Origin: Berberis thunbergii
Lineage: Eukaryota; Streptophyta; Magnoliopsida; Ranunculales; Berberidaceae
DNA: 64,000 nt
NCBI GenBank assembly: GCA_003290165.1
Contig: QNQO01006266.1
Span: 27,012 to 91,011, forward strand
Reading direction: 5' to 3'
The notes beneath the pieces were generated by a model, which was given only the letters and a program-made list of their open reading frames with translations, did not search any database and was not told where the DNA came from. Numbering within the stretch: the first letter of the stretch is position 1; every line of letters begins with the position of its first letter. Below, one piece after another: positions 44,036 through 57,231 of the stretch. The position numbers and the translations under genes were made by a program.

Positions 44036-44870
44036 TGATCAACCAAAAAAGTAAGAGTTGGACACCCCAGTCAAACTAAAAACAGAAACTTTGAATCAAC
44101 CGAGGTGTTGAGTTAACAAAATAAAAGTTGGACAAACGAGTCAACGAAATGAAATGACTTTGAGTTGACTAGAGTGTCTCACAAAACGAAGCAAAAGTTG
44201 GATACCCGAGTCAAACTAAAAACAAAAACTTCAAATCGACCGAGGTGTTGAGTTAACGAAGTAAAAGTTGGACGGACGAGTCAACTAAATGAAATGACTT
44301 CGAGTTGACTAGAGTGTCGCACAAAACGAAGCAAAAGTTGGACACCCGAGTCAAACTAAAAACAGAAACTTCGAATCGACCGAGGTGTCGAGTTAACGAA
44401 GTAAAAGTTGGACGAACGAGTCAACTAAATGAAATGACTTTGAGTCGACTAAAGTGACACACAAAATGAAGCAAAAGTCGGACATCGAGTCAAACTAAAA
44501 ACCAAACGTTCGAATCGATCGAGGCATCGAGTTAATGAAGTAAAAGTTGGAAGAACGAGTCAACTAAATGCAATGACTTCGAGCCGACTAGAGTGTTGCA
44601 CAAAACAAAGAAAAAGTTGGACACCCGAGTCAAACTAAAAGCAGAAACTTCAAATCGACCAAGGTGTCGAGTTAACAAAGTAAGAGTTGGACGAACGAGT
44701 CAAACTAACATCAATCGAGACGTCGAATTGACAAAGTAATGGTTGAACGAATGAGTCTACTGGGTAAAATGACTTCAGGACGACTAAAGTATTGCACCAA
44801 CGAAACAAATTGAACGAACGAGTCACTTGAGCAAAAAACATTCGTTTCACAACGAGTTAGCGAAGTAAGA
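44036..44870 (+). repeat. Tandem array, 140-bp units, in Tat element B
   Basis: The phrase 'gagtcaaactaaaaacagaa' begins units near 44071, 44211, 44351, 44490 and 44630, spacings 140, 140, 139 and 140, with a shortened last unit. Each unit has two halves that share 'agttggac..acgagtca' and 'cgagtt.ac', so a 70-bp ancestral unit is likely. The sequence is unrelated by eye to the array in element A, though both lie in the same relative place. Confidence 0.9.
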
Positions 44871-45587
44871 GACCGGTCGGATAATTTAACAAAGGAGAAG
44901 ATAAGCAAACAAATCAGCTCCCACAAAAATTAGAGACAATAAAAAAATATCAAGACACGCGTACTAAAGCATAGGAAAAATCAAATCATCGAAAAGTTGC
45001 TACAAACATATCTGTGGAACATCAAATGCAAATTATCAGGACAACAACAGATGAACAAAGTCGATAAAAGAGCTAATTATTATCATTCAAAATCTATTCG
45101 ATTACATTCAAAAGTAGCAATGAAAGACTAAGGCCTCATTTGGTTCCTCGATGGAATGGGAATGGGAATGTGTATGTTTGGTGTACCTATGAATCACAAT
45201 GGTAATAGCATATGACATTGTTTGGTATGTGAATATATGGTAGGAATGGAATGGGAATGAATTGTATATTTACCGATATGCCATCTACTATATTATATAA
45301 AGGAAATTATTTACAAATTAAAATTTGGAGCACCATAAATAAAAATGCAACTGTATTACATAATAATTCCAACAAATAATAAAAACAATGGCATATACAG
45401 AAAAGTATAACCATAAAATATATGCATTCAAGTGGTATATAACCATCAAAGTACACATGGCCCATAAGACCTGATAATAGCAAAATATATACATGGTTAC
45501 ACAACCATAGACATTGTTTGGTTGGATTAAAAGTTTCAATAAAATAGCCAAAAAAAAAAAACTACTTCTAGTTCACATTATGTCCCC

Positions 45588-46669
45588 TTAATCACGAGAG
45601 ATGATCCTTTTCACATACCCTGCCCTTGCATTTGGTGCAAGACAGAAGAAGTACGCAACTCGGGTAGTATCGGACCCCAATTTCAATGCAGCTTCCTCTT
45701 TCTCCTCATCGGCCAGTCCTTCCAAGCTTTGTAATTCTGTAAAGAACTGCTTCCTCTCCTCAACAAGCAACTTGTCTGTCCCCATTGCCTGACTTAGCTC
45801 ATGAGTAACCTTTTAAATTTCAGTTCCAAAGGTTTTGCCACTTCACGTAGAGCCAATATGACATGAGATTCGTCTGAACTTCTCTTTCTCTTCTTGCATC
45901 AAGAAGTCCCCTCAGTTGGAGTGTCTTTCTCTTCCTTGCCTGGGTAACATCAACAATATCAAAGTGAGACATATTAGCATGTGAACCAGCAATTTCAGTA
46001 ACTGAAGTAGACATTTCAGCATTAGAGAATACAGGTATGTATGGTCCATGGGAAGACATCTCCCTATCACTAAACCAATCCACTATTGGATTATTATAAT
46101 ATATAGTAGTCTGATCATTCCTTTCACGAGTAGCTTCATCTACTATTTCAGCAAGGTCTTGTGCATATCCTCCATTCGCACGATCCTTGCCAAATACAGT
46201 GCACAATTCATCAAAATGTTCTAGCCTTTTGTTTCTAAACCTAGCAGCCCTCTTGTGACTCTGCATATCCATATCAGTGAAATTAATATAAGAAAAATAC
46301 AAATTAAAAGTAACAGAAAACACCAAAACAACAATCATACCTTCACATACTCATCCCACACAGCATTTTCAACAACCACACATTTACACACAGAATCCCA
46401 CCCAAATCCACTTGAGCATGAACCATAAACATATCGTACACAATGCAAAAGTCTTTTTTCATGGTCCTCAGTCTGGACTCAATGTGTGGCTTACTCTTTA
46501 TGCCAGCATCAGGGATTACAACATGAATTGCTTGCTCTAAAGCAGTCAGATATCCTGGTTTGAAGCCATTATCTGCATTCAGTGTGCCTTTGTTGTACAA
46601 TTCCAGAAGAGCAGCAACCAATACATCATCCTCTGCGTCAGTCCCTTTATGCTTCTCATATTGAGACAT
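45588..46669 (-). pseudogene. Harbinger ORF1: Myb/SANT-like DNA-binding protein
   Basis: The start at 46669 reads MSQYEKHKGTDAEDDVLVAA. The SANT-like domain follows (GFKPGYLTALEQAIHVV, KPHIESRLRTMKKDF, FGWD and AVWDEYVK). A GT-AG intron fits at 46261-46340 (donor 'gtatga', acceptor 'atatgcag'). Exon 2 continues SHKRAARFRNKRLEHFDELC and FGKDRANGG. The C-terminus at 45588-45785 reads LEGLADEEKEEAALKL and VAYFFCLAP. One-base frameshifts are needed before FGWD (about 46415) and near 45810. ORF1 of PIF/Harbinger binds element ends and helps import the transposase. Confidence 0.82.
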
Positions 46670-46859
46670 CCCTACAACTTTTTTTATACAAAGGATACAT
46701 AATCCAGATTGGTTTCTGTAAACTGAAATTTTAATACAATATATAATATTCATACACAAAATTAAATATACAACAATCATAAACAAAATACACACATATT
46801 TCAATATAATAAGTCAAAGTAAACTGAAATTTAAAATTAACAAGAGCATTTTCAAACTA

Positions 46860-47320
46860 TGCCGAAGCTCCCCTTTCATTCTCATACATCTCTTGCGCCA
46901 ACTACAACCTCAAATCACTCCATGCATCACTAACTTCTATTGTTGTAATTGGTTCACGGGCTTGCACATACTCGTTATCAACATCCTCACCTCCTACAAC
47001 ATTCTCCAAAGAATCATAACACATTTGTTTCCTTATGAGATTATGTAGAAGACAACATGCTATGATTATGCGATTATGTGTCCTAATTGGGTAAAATGAT
47101 GGACTCCTCAATAAAACCCCACCGCATTTCAGCAAACCGAAACATCATTCAATGACATTTCTAGCAGATGAGTGCTTGTAATTGAATAAGTCGTTTAGAG
47201 TGGTTGGTTGATGTCCTTCTCTCCAATCATTTAGATGATATCTTTGACCTCTAAAAGGTGCTAAGAACCCCTCACAGTTGGTGTACCCCGCATCAACAAG
47301 GTAATAACAACCTATATGAC
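46860..47320 (-). pseudogene. Harbinger transposase, C-terminal part (DDE catalytic E region)
   Basis: The minus strand reads YYLVDAGYTNCEGFLAPFRG, QRYHLNDWREGHQP, NVIE, then SPSFYPIRTHNRIIIACCLL and HNLIRKQM. DAGY contains the second Asp, and the NVIE contains the Glu of the DDE triad. A stop follows NVIE and a frame change leads into 46902-47135. The end (VSDAWSDLRL) is typical of HARBI1-like transposases in plants. Confidence 0.8.
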
Positions 47321-47399
47321 AGATTCATAATTTTAGTAAAGGAAATATTATATGAATATGCTGAATTATTTCACTTTTGATGAAAAATAACACAAGCTC

Positions 47400-47490
47400 A
47401 CCATGGTTTCTATCATGGAACACAAACTTTCAAAGGTAGCCGTATCCATCCTTAGTTGTGCAATGCAAGTGCTATCACTTGCATACACCA
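47400..47490 (-). pseudogene. Harbinger transposase, N-terminal exon remnant
   Basis: The minus strand reads STCIAQLRMDTATFESLCSM followed by IETM and 'gtgagc'. 'RMDxxTFxxLC' is the start of plant Harbinger transposases. Only about 80 bases separate it from the C-terminal part, so the central 100-150 residues, including the first catalytic Asp, are deleted. Confidence 0.65.
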
Positions 47491-49199
47491 TTTACGTAAG
47501 GTGTTGTTTTTATAATGCAAAGTGTAAAACATATGACTTAATTAACCTCGGGTCTAATACTATTCAAAGATACAGCAATGCAAACATTGTAAAATAGGCT
47601 TGTCATGCTAAGTATCTGAGTCCATAAAGATGAAATAATGGCCTTCTTTCTCATCTGTTTCATTTTGATTGATGTTATACTCGAAGAAGGCATGACTGCA
47701 TAAAGGTAAGTTGGTAACTAATTAATACATCAAACATAGAAGTTTAAAATATGACAGTTTCAACAGAGGAATATAATAGAATTCAAGACTTTAGATGAAT
47801 TACAAGAAGCATAAACAATGAATTAATTCATCTAATATTTAGTGATTAACAACTCAAATCCTAGGATTTCATGTTAACCATTCAGGGACTCGTAACAAAA
47901 ATATATATAAATCTTTTAATAGGCAAAGCATTTAAAAGTTGTTGATTTTGAAAGTCATAAAGAAACCCAAAGTATTGCCTAGCCTTTGCCTACTGACAGC
48001 ATTATAGTGATACTGAACTTGTGAAAAATGAGTGCAGATGAATGAATATCTGTATCATAATGAGCTGGATTACCAAACATTTTATCTTGACAAACCCAAA
48101 TTAGTTTTACAAAATTAATATATCTTGAAATGTTTTATCTGCATTTCAATTCAAGTTTAAAAGGATTATTCTCTATTATAAGATTCTTCACAAAAACCTC
48201 ATCTTATTTTTTAAGTTTCATAGCCATTACACCTTACTCCTTGTCTCACACTTCCCCATATGTACAGAACATAAACAAAGACTGTTAAGTAGTATACTCT
48301 TACCGCATACACATCAATAGGCCGTGCTATTGGAAAGTCTAATCAAATTGAAATGACAATAGGAGGTGGGCAGCCAAATGCTTTGAACATGTACAGATGT
48401 GCAGCAAGGCTTTTGAGTCCATAAGGTGGGGTGTTTGAGAATGATTACATGCACAAGTGATGGGTTTATTTAAGAGAGATGCTCTCATAAGCATATAGAA
48501 ATCAAGTAATACTCATTGGGATAGTCTCATACACAGAGATATAGAAAGATTGTTCCATGGATTAATGCATTGAATTTTTCACTATATAATATTAACATAA
48601 GTGTAGCACTAGCAAGTGCCATATAGTTAAAAAAAAAAAAAAAAAAAAAAAGAGAGAGAGAGTAAAACAAAACACATAAAAGGTTATAGTCTTTTCAGGT
48701 AAATTTTGAAACAATCTTTTTGTCTTCCAATATAAATGGCTACTCAGACCCAGATGGGAAGTCTCAATTATTGGAAGCACGCTATGAACATTTATTGGCA
48801 AAAATCACCCAGTTCGTTCATAGCCCCACCATATGGATTTTACTTTAGACAACCTACCTTTCATTTTTGCAGATTCAAATGTTGAGAAAACAACAAAACA
48901 AACAGAGAGACATTAAGAACGTAAAGAGACTGTGAATTGAAGAAAATGAACAGAGATAGTGTGAATTGATGCAATTTGTGGTGTTAATTCAACATAGACA
49001 CCATAGTATCAAAATAGGTTGCAATCACAATCTTTTCTCCTAATATAATGGATGGTTTGAAGAGGAAGGAGATGGTTTTGAAGAGACTTACATGAATCAA
49101 TGGAATGTAGATGTGTTGTTCTTCCCTCTACACCTAGCCGTTCAAGCTCAAGAGGTGAGGAAGAATATGAGGTTGAATAGGGTTTTGTTGAGCAAGGAG
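47491..49199. other. Harbinger interior, non-coding
   Basis: AT-rich without a recognised domain. An A run of 23 followed by (AG)n lies at 48629-48662. A region near 48940-49199 may be the flank of the transposase gene. Confidence 0.45.
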
Positions 49200-49587
49200 T
49201 GTAATACCTGCCTAATTAAATAAATATAAATTTTTTTTATTATTTATTAATTGTGGCATATATTGTAATCTCATTTATTGGGAAAAAGATTTGTTTTGTT
49301 TGTCATGGCTAAATTCAATAAGGTATGTGTGTGTTTAAGCCAAATATTTGTAAACCCTACTGTTGATGGGTTGCTACTAAATTGTATTTGGGCTTGGTTT
49401 TGGGCTTTTATAAACTAATGATTAGGGTTTATTTTGTGAAAGTTAAAGGACAGACTGCCCTTAGAATTTTAATGGGGGCGAATAGCCACCACCTTATAAA
49501 GAAACCTTTTTTTTTCCTTCCTTCTTTTTATTCTTTTCTCATTCTTCCTTCATTTTTCTCCCTTCACTGGTTGGCGGTGCTGGAAAT

Positions 49588-49785
<198 letters not shown>

Positions 49786-52094
49786 AATCAAACCTTGTTT
49801 TACTTTTAAGTGATCATCAGCTGGGTGGTGTTTACAATGAATGTGTTGGTATGTTTCTTTGTGCATTTAGTTTTCTTGAATTTCAATTGATTCAATTAGT
49901 TAGGTTAGTTGCTTATGGTATTTGATGGATTTGGATTTTGATGTGCATTTTTGTTTTGGCATCTCTATAAACTTTACCTTAGTGATGGGTTCAAATAGTT
50001 GAGTGTAATAGTTTGGATCTTTCCTATCTTGGGCTTGCACAGAGAACCTCATTGTTGCGAAGCAATGTTTGACCATTTAAGCTATGGGTTATGTTATGAT
50101 GTGGTTCTGCGTTTAGGTAGCACTAGCACCCATTTTGGCCAGTTGGTCAGCCGAACTACCAATAGTTTAGATGTTTCTGCGCTGCGAGTCTCATTTGGGT
50201 ATTGGGTGATCGTGCCTTCAATTTTATTTTGCAAGGCAATGACATGGCTGTCATTTGAACTAGATCAAAGAAATAATTGGTGATCTGAGACAGCTGGTAA
50301 AACCCATGTATGGTTTAACTACACTTTTGCACTAGAAACTATTTCAGCCTATACAAGTATCTGAGGTTCCTAGATTACTCCCATATGTGAAAGCCATGTG
50401 AGGGTCCATATAAGTCACCTCAATCATACTCCTTTCAAGAAAGAAATTTAATTGATCAAGGGTTCAATCATGAGATGCTGCAAGGGCGATTCATTATATG
50501 GTCAGGAAGAAATAACTTTACAGATTTCTTCATGATTTGGAAAGATACAAGAACAATGTTTTTTTTTTTTTAATTAAAGAGTGGCTTGAACTCATTTGTT
50601 TATGAGTTTTTCTCCATTCCCTTCTTGTATGTGAGTCCTGTCTTCCTCTTTGAGTTTTCAAGATTTCATTTTATGGAATAGAAAGTTGCATTGGGTTAGG
50701 GTGTATGAGATTTTTTATAGAACCCCATTTGTTTGTTATTAGGTTTTGATTGTTTGGGCTCAATTTTGCTATGAAATGGTTTTAGTTTCTTTGAAATTTG
50801 AGGATTGGAACTTGTTTAGAAAACCAGGATATCTTGGTATAAACTGAGATGTCTTTGAAAAGATGTTGATAGTTAAGCATACAAAGAGATATTTTAGTTG
50901 GGGAATGACATATGCTGATTAGGATTGCAAAGTCAGACCATGCTTCAAACTTAATTTTTTTGTTTTTTTTTGTTGGAACTAAGGAAAGGGTTACATGAAT
51001 TATAGGCTGACTATGTTATCTATTGCTGTTGTTGATTTCTTTACTTATTTTATTCATATTCCATTTGAAAGGGAGCCAACCATGCAACAATGAAGCTTAT
51101 AACTCCCCTACTCATAGCCTGCAATTGTAGCAACAAGATATTATACTATCTGACTTGAGCCTATTTTGCAGTGGGGTCACAACAATCCCAAAATAAATAA
51201 ATAAACCGCAGAAAGTACATGTTATTCTGAGTTTGTGCATAGGTCGCTTGCAAGTCAATTGTACCTGCCGAGTTAATTTACAAAAATGTTACTTTAGTAC
51301 ATATCTTTAAATAGATTGTGATATTTGGCCCTAAAAATAGGACATGTTGATAGCCATATCTTTCTGAAGTTTTGGGATATCTCTTACGTAACTAGGATAT
51401 CTAGGTAGAAATTGGATGTTAGGGAAAGGACTAGAATATCCTGGTATTAGTGTAATGTTGCACTCGCACTTGTGCATAAGATTGGAATAGCTAGGTAAGA
51501 TTGATATATCTTGGAAAATCAGGATAGCTTAGCATAGATTGAGACATCTCCCGTAAAACCAAGATATCTTGATTGTAGATTAGGATAGTGAGGACTGGAA
51601 CATGTCTCAGTCTCATAGATAACGAGGATATCTTGGTATAGTATGAGATATCGTTGGAAAAGTTTGAGATATTAAGGCAAATATTGAGATCACATTCAAT
51701 GCTATTTTGATAGATCATGAATGAGTTAAGGAGACCCTATAATTAGATTATTGTACTTGTCTTTCGGAAGAAAGTGATGTGATTTCATTAACATACTACA
51801 TCTTGATTCAATTCACCCCTTGTGAGATGCATTGGAGTACTTGTGTTGTTATGCAATTTGTATATGATATATAATTAATTTGAATTGGTATGCAAAAAGT
51901 TGGTGGTTTCATAGTGGTCATTGATAGGTTAAGGGTTAGAAAAATATATGTTACGGCATTTGGGTGAATGTGAGTGTTTGATTATGATATAACTTGACTT
52001 GCTAAGCTGTATTTGAGTTTTCGTTGATATTTTTTAATGTTCTTTTCCACAACCTCCAAAAATAAAAAATGTGAAAGAAACGAGATATATTTTG

Positions 52095-52190
52095 TATACA
52101 GACTTGCTTGTATACGTGTGATATTATTTTGGGTATACAGACTTGCTTGTATACGTGTGATAGAATTATGAGTATGTAGACTTGCTGCAT
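52095..52190 (+). repeat. Short tandem repeat in the giant LTR
   Basis: 'gtatacagacttgcttgtat' followed by 'acgtgtgat' occurs twice at a spacing of about 39 bases and a third time degenerate ('gtatgtagacttgctgcat'). The right LTR carries the same array near 55995-56095. Confidence 0.75.
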
Positions 52191-53126
52191 ATCGGTGCAC
52201 CGTTTCATGTGCGTTCGGTTGTACGTGTAGATTTAGGAATGCTTGCCTGGATCAAACTTCGGGTGAGATGACATGTTCCTCGATGTGGCACCCAACTGGA
52301 ACATGTACGCTCCGAGTGGTTTCAAAGGCAAGGGAAGCACACTTGGGTGAGGTGTGTTCGGCACAAGGAGGATAATGTGATTGTGGAAAAGAATCGAGAT
52401 TTCTTTTTGGTGTATGTGCATAATTACCTTAAGGGAAGAAATTAAATGTTCATTCAACCATTGAATGTGAACTATATGTCTTCCTAAAGGTAGAAATGTG
52501 TTTTGTTAATATTTCAATAATAGTCTAATATGACTATGATTCGTATAGTTGTTGAATTTATGAGGATTGATAACTCATAAATTTTAATTTGTTTATTTCT
52601 AACCCTTTTTGTGCAGGATGGTAAGTCTGGTAACAATTTTTGCAGGTCAGACTTGTCATAGTCAACTTCTATAGCGTAAGTACTAGCAAATGCAATTTTT
52701 TTATTAGGATGATGACACCTTTGCCTCATTAAGGAACTACTTATTGGTGTGGTTGGTTATTGTTTTTGTTTAGTTTGATGTTATCATGTGTGGATTTATT
52801 GATTTGGGATGAAGATTTCTCACACCATCTTAATTGCTGACCCAATTGAGTTTTGCTTCTTAGGTACGATTCTTTGGGAATGTAGCCGATTAGCTTATTC
52901 AGGTTTAGAGACTTTTGAGCAGCGTTACTGGAATTTCGCTAGTGGGGCTAGCAACGTCAGTATTTTTGGGTTAGAGTTTTTATTTGTTTCAGTAATAAAT
53001 CAATGTTTAGTTATTACTGGCTATTTGTTTATGTTGTTATTGAATTTCACGTCCCGAGTTTTGGGGAAAACGGATAATCCTAACGTGGATTTTAGATTTT
53101 TGTTTTCTTAAAATCGGGGCGTGGCA

Positions 53127-53575
53127 GTTTTTCTATCAGAGCATTTGGTTAGCCTAGGCTGGGGTAGAGTCTAGGTGATCCTCGAAATGTGGATATGGGA
53201 GAGTAGTAGTGTGAATGTCTAAGAAACATAGTGACAAGGGTGAACTTGAACTTTTATTATAGCTTCTTTTTCTTCGTGACATCTCGAGATGAGATTTTTG
53301 TGACTAACTGATTTTAATGTCAGTAGTGGGCGACATTATTCCGTGTAGTTTCCTTGTACGGTTTGTTATCCTGAATATTTAGTTAACCCTTTTTGTGAAT
53401 CTCGGGACGAGATCTTTTGAGTTGTATATATTGTAACACCCCTACTTTCCAATGGCAATTAAAATTTATGCAACTAAAATTTATTTTAAAATCTTCCTTT
53501 CGTTTGTCAAGTTTGTATTTTCGAAATTCCCCTTAACTTTCTTTCCTCCCCGAGATTCTTTTGAATTGTATATAT
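53127..53575 (+). other. Interior of the giant-LTR element
   Basis: It begins 'gtttttctatcagagcattt', close to 'tggtatcagagc' of a tRNA-iMet PBS. It has 'ctcgggacgagatcttttga' at about 53401, followed by a 'tgtaacacccctac' that looks like another LTR start (53433), then a second 'gagattcttttgaattgtat' before the real 3' LTR. The duplicated end suggests two elements or a repair event. No ORF. Confidence 0.7.
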
Positions 53576-56500
53576 TGTAATACCTTCCTAATAATAAATA
53601 ATAAAAATTATTTATTAATTGTGGCATATATTGTAATCTCAATTATTGGGAAAAAATTTGTTTTGTCTGCCATGGCTAAATTGAATAAGGTGTGGTGTGT
53701 GTTTAGCCAAAATTTGAAAACCCTAATGTTGATGGGTTGCTACTAAATTGTATTTGGGCTTTTATAAATTATGATTAGGGTTTTATTTTGTGAAGCTAGA
53801 GGACAGACTGCCCTTAGAATTTTAGTGGGGGCGAACAACCACCCACCTTATAAAAGAAACTTTTTTTTCTTCATTCTTCTTTCTTCTTTTCTCCTTCTTC
53901 CTTCATTTTCTCCCTTCACTTATTGGCGGCACTGGAAATATGGAGGAGAAGAACACGAACACGAAGAAGCAGCAGCAGCCCTGCAATACAATTAGCTGAT
54001 CCGCTAACAACGGAATCGGGCCAGTTTGTGTTTATGCCGATAGGATTCAACGATCTATTCCACTTCGGTCATGCCCGTTCTCTTGAACAAACCAAGAAAT
54101 TGTTCCCAAATCCATGTTGTTGATCAGTGAGTTAAATCAACCTTGTTTTACCTTTAAGTGATCATCAGTTTGGTGGGTGTTTACAATGAATGTGTTTTGA
54201 TTTATTCTTTGTGCATTTAGTTTTCTTGAAATTTCATTGATTCAATTAGTTAGGTGCAGTTGCTTATGGTATTTGATGGATTTGGATTTTGATGTGCATT
54301 TCTGTTTTGGCATCTCTATAAACTTTACCTGAGTGATGGGTTCCAAATAGTTGAGTGTAGTAGTTAGATATTTCCTATCTTGGGCTTACATAGAGAACCT
54401 CAATGTTGCGAAGCAATGTTGACCATTTAAGCTATGGGTTATGTTATGATGTGGTTCTGCGTTTAGGTAGCACTAGCACCCCATTTTGGCTAGTTGGTCA
54501 ACCGAACTACCAATAGTTTAGATGTTTTCTGCGTTGGCGAGTCTCATCTTCGGGTATTGGGTGATCATGCCTTCAGTTATTTGCAAGCCAATGCCCATGG
54601 CTGTCATTTGAGCTATATCAGAGAAAGAATTGGTGATCTGAGACAGCTGGTCAAAACCATGTATGGTTTAACTACACTTTTGCACTAGAACTATTTCAGC
54701 CTATACAAGTATCAGAGATTCCTAGATTACTCCATGGTGAAAGCCATGTGAGGGTCCATATAAATCACCTCAAATCATACTCTTTTCAAGAAAGAAATTT
54801 AATTGATCAAGGGGTTCAATCATGAATGCTGCAACAGGGTGATTCATTATATGGCCAGGAAGAAATAACTTTACAGATTTCTTCATGATTTGGAAAGATA
54901 CATGAACAATGTTTTTTTTTAAATTAAAGAGTGGCTTGAACTCATTTGTCTATGAGTTTTCTCCATTCCCTTCTTGTATGTGAGTCTGTCTTCCTCTTTG
55001 ATTTTCAAGATTTCATTTTTATGGAATAAAAAGTTGCATTGGGTTAGGGTGTATGAGATTTTTATAGAACCCCATTTGTTTGTTATTAGGTTTTGATTGT
55101 TTGGGCTCAATTAATCTAATGTCTTTGAAAAGATGTTGATATTTAAGCATACAAAGAGATATTTTAGTTGGGGAATGGCATATGCTGATTAGGATTGCAA
55201 AGTCAGACCATTCTTCAAACTTAATTTTTTTAAATTTTTTTTTTTTTGTTGTTGTTGGAACTAAGGAAAGGGTTGCATGAATTATAGGCTAACTATGTTA
55301 TCTATTGTTGTTGTTGATTTCTTTACTTATTTTAGTCATATTCCATTTGAAAGGGAACCAACCATGCAATAATGAAGTTTATAACTCCCTATTAAGGGTA
55401 TAGATTGATATATCTTAGAAAATCATGATTGCTTAGCATAGATTGAGACATCTCCCGGAAAGCCAAGATATCTTGATTGTAGATTAGGATAGTGAGGACT
55501 AAAACATGTCTCAGTCTCGTCGATAACGGGGAAATCTTGGTATAGTATGAGATATCGTTGGAAAGTTTGAGATATTAAGGCAAATATTGAGATCACATTC
55601 AATGCTATTTTGATTGATCATGAATGAGTTAAGGAGACCTATAATCAGATTATGTACTTGTCTTTCAGAAGAAAGTGATGTGATTTCATTAACATACTAC
55701 ATCTTGATACAATTCACCCCTTGTGAGATGAATTTGAGTACTTGTGTTGTTATGCAATTTTGTATATGATATATAATTAAATTTGATTGGTATGCAAAAA
55801 TGTTGGTGGTTTCATAGTGGTCATTGACAGGTTTAGGGTTAGAAAAATATATGTTACTGCATTTGGGTGAATGTGAGTGTTTGATTATGATATAACTTGA
55901 CTCTTGCTAAGTTGTATTTGAGTTTTCGTTGATATTTTTATGCTCTTTTCCACAACTCCGAAAAAAAAATGAGAAATGAAAAGATAATTATTTTGCATAC
56001 AGGCTTGTTTGTATACGTGTGATATTATTTTGCGTATACATACTTGCTTGTATACGTGTCATAGAATTAAGGGTATGCACACTTGCTTGCATATCGGTGC
56101 ACCATTCCATGTGAGTTCGGTTGTACGTGTAGATTTAGGAAATGCTTGCTCTGGACCAAACTTCGGGTGAGATGACATGTTCCTCGATGTGGCACCCCAC
56201 TTGGAACATGTACGCTCCGAGTGGTTTCGAAGGCAAGGGGGCACACTTGGTTGAGGTGTGTTCGACACAAGGAGGATAACGCGATTGTGGAAAAGAAGCG
56301 AGATTTGTTTTTGGTGTATGTGCATAATTACCTTAAAGGAAGAAACTAAATGCTCATTCAACCATTGAATGAGAACTATATGTCTTCCTAAAGGTAGAAA
56401 ATGTGTTTTGTTAATATTTCAATAATAGTTAATATGACTATGATTCGTATAGTTGTTGCATTTATGAGGATTGATAACTCTTAAATTTTATTCGTTTGTT

Positions 56501-57028
56501 TCTAACCGTTTTGTGCAGGATGGTAAGTCTACTAACAATTTTTGCAGGTCAGACTTGCCATAGTCAACTTCTATAGCGTAAGTACGTACTAGTAAATGCA
56601 TATTTATTTATTAGGATGATGACACCTTTGCCTCGTTAAGGAACTACCTATTGGTGTAGTTGGTTATTGTTTTGTTTAGTTTGATGTTATCACGTGTGGA
56701 TTTATTGATTTTGGGATGAAGATTTCTCACACCAGCTTTATTGCTGACCCAGTTTTTGCTTCTTGGGTACATTCCTTTCGGAATGTAGCCGATTAGCTTT
56801 TCAGGTTTAGAGACTTTTGAGCAGCGTTACTGGAATTTCGCTAGTGGGGCTAGCAACGTCAGTATTTTCGGGTTAGAGTTTTTATTTTTTTAGTAATAAA
56901 ATCATGTTTAGTTATTACTGCTATTGTTTATGTTGTTATTGAATTTTCACGTCCCAAGTTTTGAGGGAAACGGATAATCCTACATGGATTTTAGGATTTT
57001 CGTTTTCCTCGAAAATCGGGGCATGACA
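53576..57028 (+). mobile_element. 3' LTR of the giant-LTR element
   Basis: 3453 bp, ending 'cggggcatgaca' followed by TSD 'aggag'. It is collinear with the left LTR except for a large internal deletion and smaller indels. Confidence 0.85.
53940..54125 (+). pseudogene. First-exon fragment of CCT, LTR copy 2
   Basis: Starts MEEKNTNTKKQQQPCNTIS and a stop, then in other frames VYAD and [18 protein letters not shown]. It is the same captured segment as at 49588-49785 with independent mutations (shorter repeat of the 'acacga' triplets, Q to T-type changes). Because both LTRs have it, capture preceded the insertion. Confidence 0.78.
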
Positions 57029-57231
57029 AGGAGGGTAAAAAAGTCTTTCCAAGTTGCATTGACCATTACAATGAGGAATGTAATCTGGTGTCAGAATGGC
57101 TATTACATTGAAATCCGTAATACTCATTTCCAATACATCACTTTTTTGCCCAACCAAACATTGGTATGCATTGGACCATTGTATTGACCATTACAATTAC
57201 AATGGTCAATGCCCAACCAAACACGCCCTAA

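Noticed and set aside
48629..48662. Poly(A) tail of a retroposon
   Set aside because: The A run continues into (AG)n and no SINE or LINE body or TSD is visible beside it; it is a simple repeat.
50190..50340. Further captured exon in the giant LTR (LRVLGDHAFSYLQANAHGCH-type reading in the right copy)
   Set aside because: I could not recognise a family and the frame is broken in the left copy; kept only as an unassigned part of the LTR.
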